NCBI GenBank assembly: GCA_050014795.1 | Contig: JBEKCQ010000008.1 | Coordinates: 1 to 40,429, forward strand | Length of the DNA: 40,429 nt | Direction: 5' to 3' | Origin: JALHUF01 sp050014795 | GTDB taxonomy: Bacteria; Acidobacteriota; Terriglobia; UBA7540 | Shown: piece after piece, positions 34,517 through 40,429 of the stretch | Numbering within the stretch: the first letter of the stretch is position 1 | How the letters are laid out: every line of letters starts with the position of its first letter | The notes under the pieces: model-generated | The model's input: only the letters and a program-made list of their open reading frames with translations | The model's database searches: none | What the model was told of the DNA's origin: nothing | Program-made: the position numbers and the translations under genes

Positions 34517-34574
34517 TCAGCCTTCAGTGGCCAACCCGAGCTGTTGTTTGCCTCTGGTTTTCGCTGAAGGCTGA
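34517..34574. repeat. Inverted repeat between folP and the aquaporin gene
   Basis: TCAGCCTTCAG (34517-34527) and CTGAAGGCTGA (34564-34574) are perfect inverted arms 36 bases apart. The left arm is preceded by near-copies (TCAGCCGTCAGC, CAGCGCTCAG), so the site is a small TCAGC-type repeat array. There is no T run. It may be a dispersed repeat or a weak hairpin between transcripts. Confidence 0.5.
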
Positions 34575-34585
34575 CGGCTTGTCGA

Positions 34586-35302
34586 TTATCCTCCAAACAA
34601 TCCCACATAGGCGATGGCCCCGATTGCGCCGCCCAGCGCTGGTCCGATCACCGGCACCCACGAGTAACCCCAGTCCGAACTCCCCTTGTTGGGTATGGGC
34701 AGAATCGCGTGCGCGATCCGTGGCGCCAAGTCCCGGGCTGGATTGATAGCATAGCCGGTGGGGCCGCCGAGCGAAAGGCCAATGGCCCAGACCAGAAAGC
34801 CCACCAGCAGCGGAGACAGTCCCGATTGGGCAGGGGCGGCGTTGGCGCTGATCGCCAGCACGCCCAGGACAAGTACGAATGTCCCGATGATCTCAGTGAC
34901 AAGGTTCGCGGGCGCGCGGCGGATCGCGGGCACGGTCGAAAACACGGAGAGCTTTGCCACGGGGTCCTCCGTCTCGCGCCAGTGTGCCTGATAGGCCAGC
35001 CACACCAGCACCGCGCCGAGAAAGGCGCCAACGAATTGGCCCGCCATGTAGCGCGGTACCTCACTCCAGGCGAACTTGCCTGCTATCGCCAGACCCAGCG
35101 TCACGGCGGGGTTCAGATGTGCGCCACTTATGCGCCCCACCGCATAGACCCCGATAGCCACAGCCATCGCCCAGCCCGTGGCGATCACCATCCAGCCGGA
35201 ATTCTCAGCTTTCGACTTCTTCAGCAGAACCGCAGCCACCACGCCATCACCAAGAAGAACTAACAGCATGGTGCCGACGACCTCAGCCGTGAACGGGTTC
35301 AT
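34586..35302 (-). CDS. glpF: Aquaporin / glycerol facilitator (MIP family)
   Basis: This 238-residue inner-membrane channel has six membrane segments and both pore motifs: NPAVT (HLNPAVTLGLAIAG) and NPARD (AINPARDLAPR). The Asp after the second NPAR is a mark of aquaglyceroporins, so glycerol or similar small solutes are the likely cargo. The start at 35302 (MNPFTAEVVGTMLLVLLGD) matches the family and has AAGGTG just upstream. The longer frame to 35386 reads a repetitive A-rich stretch. It sits between ftsH and folP, a slot where such a gene is not usual. Confidence 0.92.
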   Translation of the reverse strand: MNPFTAEVVGTMLLVLLGDGVVAAVLLKKSKAENSGWMVIATGWAMAVAIGVYAVGRISGAHLNPAVTLGLAIAGKFAWSEVPRYMAGQFVGAFLGAVLVWLAYQAHWRETEDPVAKLSVFSTVPAIRRAPANLVTEIIGTFVLVLGVLAISANAAPAQSGLSPLLVGFLVWAIGLSLGGPTGYAINPARDLAPRIAHAILPIPNKGSSDWGYSWVPVIGPALGGAIGAIAYVGLFGG

Positions 35303-35329
35303 ACGCACCTTCCACAAGATTGGCCAGGA

Positions 35330-35400
35330 TTGGAACGCGAACGAAAGGAGCAGGGTAAAGGATGAAGGGTAAAGTATAAAGTGCAAACTGACGAGCTTCA
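35330..35400. repeat. A-rich short tandem repeat-like stretch
   Basis: The + strand shows the degenerate units GGGTAAAGGATGAAGGGTAAAGTATAAAGTG upstream of the channel gene, split here as GGGTAAAGGATGA and AGGGTAAAGTATAAAG. Such low-complexity spacers between genes are common in this type of genome. It holds no gene. Confidence 0.35.
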
Positions 35401-35434
35401 GCCTCTAGCTTTGGTATTTCACGTTTCTAGTTTG

Positions 35435-37342
<1,908 letters not shown>

Positions 37343-37449
37343 TTGACTTCCTCCCCCGGCCTCGCTCCTGCGGTTACGCCAGGCGCCCGGAGAATCCCAC
37401 TTCGTATTAGATGCCTCAGAGCCCTTGGGGGCTCCAGTCCCATGGTGGT

Positions 37450-38031
37450 TTAGCCCCCCGTGGCCACGTAGGGCAGATTGCGGTACTTGTCCTGGTAGCC
37501 CAGGCCATAGCCCATCAGGAATTTCCCAGTGGTCTTGAAACCCACGTAGTCGGTGGGGACGGCCACCTTTCGTTCGTCGGTCTTCTCAATCAAAGTGGCC
37601 GTGCGAACCGAGCCGGGATTCTGTCCCAGGATGTAGCGGTACAGGTGGTCCAGGGTCAGGCCCGACTGCAGGATGCCATCTAGCAGCAGGACATCCTTGC
37701 CGGCAGCCTCCACGGGGGGAACGTATTTGATTTCGCGCATGGGAACCCCGCCGGGCGCCGTGTCGTGGACATCCGGCCTCACGAAGTAGCATATGACCGG
37801 AACTTTGAGCAACCGGATCAGGTCGCCCATGAACACGAAGCAATTCTCCAGGATCCCAACCACGTGCAGGGTCTTGCCCTGGTAGTCGCGATTGATCTCC
37901 TTGGCCAGTTCGCGCACACGCTTTTGGAGCTGCTTCGCCGAGTAAACGGTCCGCAGGTTTTCTCCCACAGGGGTCTTGGTGGTTCTGGGTAAGCGGCGCG
38001 TTCTGGCGGATGGCTTGGAGGTTTTTTTCAT
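37450..38031 (-). CDS. HPRT-like phosphoribosyltransferase with altered active site
   Basis: By position (directly after tilS, before ftsH) and overall pattern this is the hypoxanthine phosphoribosyltransferase gene. The 193-residue protein keeps VVGILENCFVFMGDLIR, SGLTLDHL and the C-terminal GYGLGYQDKYRNLPYV. Key residues differ. The PRPP loop reads LDGILQSG where the family has (V/I)EDI(I/V)D(T/S)G, so one acidic residue is Gly and the catalytic Asp is Gln. The late metal ligand in GYGLDY is Gly (GYGLGY). The base-binding Lys before the PDYVGF-like segment is also not visible (VPTDYVGF). The protein may have lost or changed activity. The ATG overlaps the tilS stop. Confidence 0.8.
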   Translation of the reverse strand: MKKTSKPSARTRRLPRTTKTPVGENLRTVYSAKQLQKRVRELAKEINRDYQGKTLHVVGILENCFVFMGDLIRLLKVPVICYFVRPDVHDTAPGGVPMREIKYVPPVEAAGKDVLLLDGILQSGLTLDHLYRYILGQNPGSVRTATLIEKTDERKVAVPTDYVGFKTTGKFLMGYGLGYQDKYRNLPYVATGG

Positions 38032-39464
38032 CTCGACTCCCCGCGGGTCTCGTGGGATGGTGGCGGTCCTTCCTCAACAATGATTGCCGGGCTGGCCTCA
38101 GAAGTGGCCGCGAACGCAGCCCCCACTGGGAAGCCCCGCACCCAGACAATCTGCTTGCCGCTTTCCAGGACCGGCCAAAGCTTCCGTTGCTCAAGAGGAA
38201 TCTTGCGCTGTCGGAACAGTTCCTTGAGCTTCAACACCTTTCGACATCCCAGAGGCTGAAAGCGATCACCGGCACGCCAGTTGCGTAGTACTAATCCCCC
38301 GGGCAACCTCAGCGGGTCCAGACACGCCTTCTCAGACTTATTATACGCTCTTCCAAGTTCTTCCGGGCCAACAATCTTGAACCGGAAGGTAGCTCCCAAC
38401 TGAGGAATCGAGACCTCTGCGGGCGCCTCAATCACATAGCAAAAGCCGGTGCCATCGAGCCTGTCGGGTTGTGGGCCGACGACCAGCCAGTCAAATTGCC
38501 GACGCGCTACGAGGTCACCCGGCAGTGCCAAGCAACGGCCGCTTTGCGCTTCAGTGGCCAACCGGCGCAGTGCCTCAAGGTGCGTGTGGGTGATACCCTG
38601 CAGGGTGCCGCGGGCGGCAAAGATCATCTGGCGCAGAACGCGCCGGGCGATGGCAGGAGGGAATTCGGCAAACGGCCGCACCGGGATCTTCTCCGCCGCC
38701 CCCTCGCGGACCCGCCAGGCGTGGGCACGCTCCCGTGCTTGCCCTTCTAGGTACTCCTCGTCGTCGCGGGACCGATCCGCAAGCTCGTTCAGCAAACGGA
38801 TGATATCCACCTGGAAGCGCTCCTGGAGCCACGGGAGCAGTTCCAGGCGGACTTTATTGCGCCGGAATCGTGAGTCGCGGTTGCTGGAATCAACGCGAAA
38901 CTCCAGTTTCCGCCTCTCGATTTCTGCCTCGACCTCGACGCGCGTCAGGGCGAGAAACGGTCGAACGATCTTGCCTTCGAGTACGGGGTAGATCCCGCCC
39001 AGGCCGCGCGTGCCCGTGCCGCGCAGCAGCCGCAGGAAAACCGTTTCAGCCTGGTCATTCGCGGTATGCGCGGTCGCGACCTTGTCGAGCCGGCCGTGGT
39101 TCACCAGAGAAAAGAAAAACCGGTAGCGGAGTTCGCGCGCGGTGGCCTCCAGGTTCCGACGCCTTTCCCGCGCCAGTCGGGCCACGTCGGCATCGCCGCG
39201 CAGGTACTCGAGGCCCAGACGGCCAGCCAAGTCGCCGACAAAACGCTCGTCTTCGTCTGATTCGGCCCCACGCAGGTGGTGGTTGAAGTGGACGACGGCC
39301 ACCACCAACCCCTTATCCCGGGCCAGTTGTTTCATGAAGTTGAGCAGCAGCACCGAGTCGGGACCGCCTGAAACGGCCGCACCCACCCGCTCGCCGGGGC
39401 GAAACAGTCCGCTCCGCCGCATCTCCTGCGACCAGCGGGCGTACAAGTCAGAGCGTTGAGGCAT
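38028..39464 (-). CDS. tilS: tRNA(Ile)-lysidine synthetase
   Basis: This enzyme modifies C34 of the CAU-anticodon tRNA-Ile to lysidine with ATP and lysine, so that it reads AUA. The 478-residue protein has the PP-loop SGGPDSVLLLNFM near the start, VAVVHFNHHLRGAESDEDE, and the second motif ATAHTANDQAETVFLRLLRG. A C-terminal TilS domain (LRNWRAGDRFQPLGCRK, LKELFRQRKIP) completes it. The start at 39464 (MPQRSDLYARW) has GAGGGAGTGG upstream. An upstream start to 39530 is possible. Its stop overlaps the start of the phosphoribosyltransferase gene, so the two are coupled. Confidence 0.94.
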   Translation of the reverse strand: MPQRSDLYARWSQEMRRSGLFRPGERVGAAVSGGPDSVLLLNFMKQLARDKGLVVAVVHFNHHLRGAESDEDERFVGDLAGRLGLEYLRGDADVARLARERRRNLEATARELRYRFFFSLVNHGRLDKVATAHTANDQAETVFLRLLRGTGTRGLGGIYPVLEGKIVRPFLALTRVEVEAEIERRKLEFRVDSSNRDSRFRRNKVRLELLPWLQERFQVDIIRLLNELADRSRDDEEYLEGQARERAHAWRVREGAAEKIPVRPFAEFPPAIARRVLRQMIFAARGTLQGITHTHLEALRRLATEAQSGRCLALPGDLVARRQFDWLVVGPQPDRLDGTGFCYVIEAPAEVSIPQLGATFRFKIVGPEELGRAYNKSEKACLDPLRLPGGLVLRNWRAGDRFQPLGCRKVLKLKELFRQRKIPLEQRKLWPVLESGKQIVWVRGFPVGAAFAATSEASPAIIVEEGPPPSHETRGESR

Positions 39465-39529
39465 CCCCACTCCCTCAGGACGGGTGGATTGCGACCCGTC
39501 TGAGTGCATTCTAGCAGGTCGAACGAGCA

Positions 39530-40429
39530 CTAATCATGGGAAGGTGTGTTCCAGGACTTGCCGCCATCGGTCGTCGCGAGCGTCTGTCCGTCGCGTGTCA
39601 CCACTTGGGCTGTTAGGTCGCCGCTGGCGGTTACTAGAATCAGGTCGGCGCGGGTGGGGATGGGAACCTTGTTCCAGGTTTTTCCCCCGTCGATCGTTCT
39701 CAGAAGCGCGCCCGCTTGGCCCACTGCCCAGCCCACAGAAGGCGTAGCGAACGTGATATCAAAAAGATCGGCGTTGACCCCACTCGCCTGCGTGACCCAA
39801 TTGCCGTTCGCTTCGGCTTTCTGGATGAGGCCGTGTCGGCCCACGCGCCAGTGGCCTGCTGGCGAGGGCGCAATAGCTTTCTTGGCGGCCACGCCTCGCG
39901 TGAGGAAGCCAAGGGTTTCCGGTTCTTTGGACGCCGTTCCACCCACCGCCGCCGTTGCTTGTTGCCCGGCCTTCTCACGCGTTGCTTGCGGGGTTGCCTC
40001 TGCTGCGGGTGGGGGAACCTCGGCGCGCGCTGCCAGGCGGTCTTCCTGGGTAGCGGGAGCTGATTGGTCTCGCGCGGGGGGAGGAGCCGGGGCAAGTAGC
40101 CTTGCCCGCTCGCTGGGCGGGGCAATGGCTCCCGGTGCGGGGGCAGCGAAGTTCTCTGCGGTGGCTCCAGTCGCGGTCGCCCCTTGAGCACGTCGGGCGT
40201 AGGCTACGGAAGGTTTCGGGGGGCCTGGCGCCAAAGCCGAAATTACATCCTGTCTCGCCTTCTTCTCGGGTTGAACTTTGCCAACTTCCTTCCGTCCGGC
40301 CGGGCTGGTTGGGGCCTGCGCATATTTGAATTCCTCAGGTGCCTTAGAAGGCTCTGGGGCCGGTGGAGCCTGGAGCACGGTGGGCTCTTGCTGTTTCAGC
40401 AAAGGGTGAAACTCGCCCGTATACCACAG
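39530..40429 (-). CDS. Ycf48/BNR-repeat-like protein with Ala/Pro-rich linker (partial)
   Basis: The frame is open to the window edge, so the N-terminus lies outside. The visible 299 residues begin LWYTGEFHPLLK, followed by a long Ala/Pro/Glu-rich low-complexity linker (about 180 residues). The C-terminal domain has two repeats with the BNR/Ycf48 signature, LLRTIDGGKTWNKVPIP and LATTDGGKSWNTP, each probably one blade of a beta-propeller. In acidobacteria such proteins often join an anti-sigma-factor-like membrane N-terminus to a Ycf48-like domain. That part is not visible, so it is inference. Function unknown. Confidence 0.65.
   Translation of the reverse strand: MWYTGEFHPLLKQQEPTVLQAPPAPEPSKAPEEFKYAQAPTSPAGRKEVGKVQPEKKARQDVISALAPGPPKPSVAYARRAQGATATGATAENFAAPAPGAIAPPSERARLLAPAPPPARDQSAPATQEDRLAARAEVPPPAAEATPQATREKAGQQATAAVGGTASKEPETLGFLTRGVAAKKAIAPSPAGHWRVGRHGLIQKAEANGNWVTQASGVNADLFDITFATPSVGWAVGQAGALLRTIDGGKTWNKVPIPTRADLILVTASGDLTAQVVTRDGQTLATTDGGKSWNTPSHD

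Overview
The window is about 40 kb of GC-rich bacterial DNA. It looks like a member of the Acidobacteriota or a close relative. This rests on the gene tails, the sulfatase-like/TPR proteins, the DUF5916-type head, the tilS-hpt-ftsH-folP neighbourhood, and many short intergenic gene remnants. No rRNA or ribosomal protein gene is present, so the placement is an inference. Predicted proteins match well-known families, but many intergenic gaps hold gene debris.

Region A (about 0.2-16.2 kb, + strand) is a deoxy-sugar catabolic cluster. It holds a frameshifted zinc alcohol dehydrogenase, L-fucose isomerase (fucI), a second zinc dehydrogenase, a class II aldolase/short-chain dehydrogenase fusion of the RhaE type, a PHP-domain protein, myo-inositol-1-phosphate synthase, rhamnulokinase (rhaB), a RhaI-type L-rhamnose isomerase, an L-galactose-dehydrogenase-like aldo/keto reductase and a PfkB kinase. 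Isomerase, kinase and aldolase/dehydrogenase together give a complete predicted route from L-rhamnose to dihydroxyacetone phosphate and lactate. L-fucose could share the last steps. Between the intact genes lie an SDR scrap, an HtrA scrap, and a chimeric pseudogene joining a dehydrogenase head to a damaged D-lyxose isomerase.

Region B (16.7-20.7 kb, - strand) is a separate three-gene operon: class II aldolase, an L-fucose/arabinose-isomerase-like protein and an FGGY kinase. It looks like a self-contained isomerase-kinase-aldolase pathway for an unidentified sugar. Region C (20.7-22.4 kb) has no convincing protein gene. It holds two tRNA-like sequences and an intact tRNA-Pro(GGG), and may be the edge of an inserted sugar island.

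Region D (22.5-33.3 kb) has a MerR regulator, a FucP-like transporter with a ROK kinase, and a + strand run of an Rrf2 regulator with a perfect palindromic operator candidate, an SsuABC/TauABC-type ABC importer, a small CbiX/SirB chelatase and two sulfatase-like/TPR proteins. The importer and chelatase suggest organosulfur import linked to sirohaem supply. The two sulfatase-like proteins have Thr where sulfatases have the formylglycine Cys/Ser.

Region E (33.5-40.4 kb, - strand) is housekeeping: a partial Ycf48/BNR-repeat protein at the edge, tilS, an HPRT-like gene, ftsH, an aquaglyceroporin and folP. Two oddities stand out. The HPRT-like protein lacks several catalytic acidic residues. FolP carries an in-frame insert of about 38 residues that coincides with two adjacent DNA palindromes.
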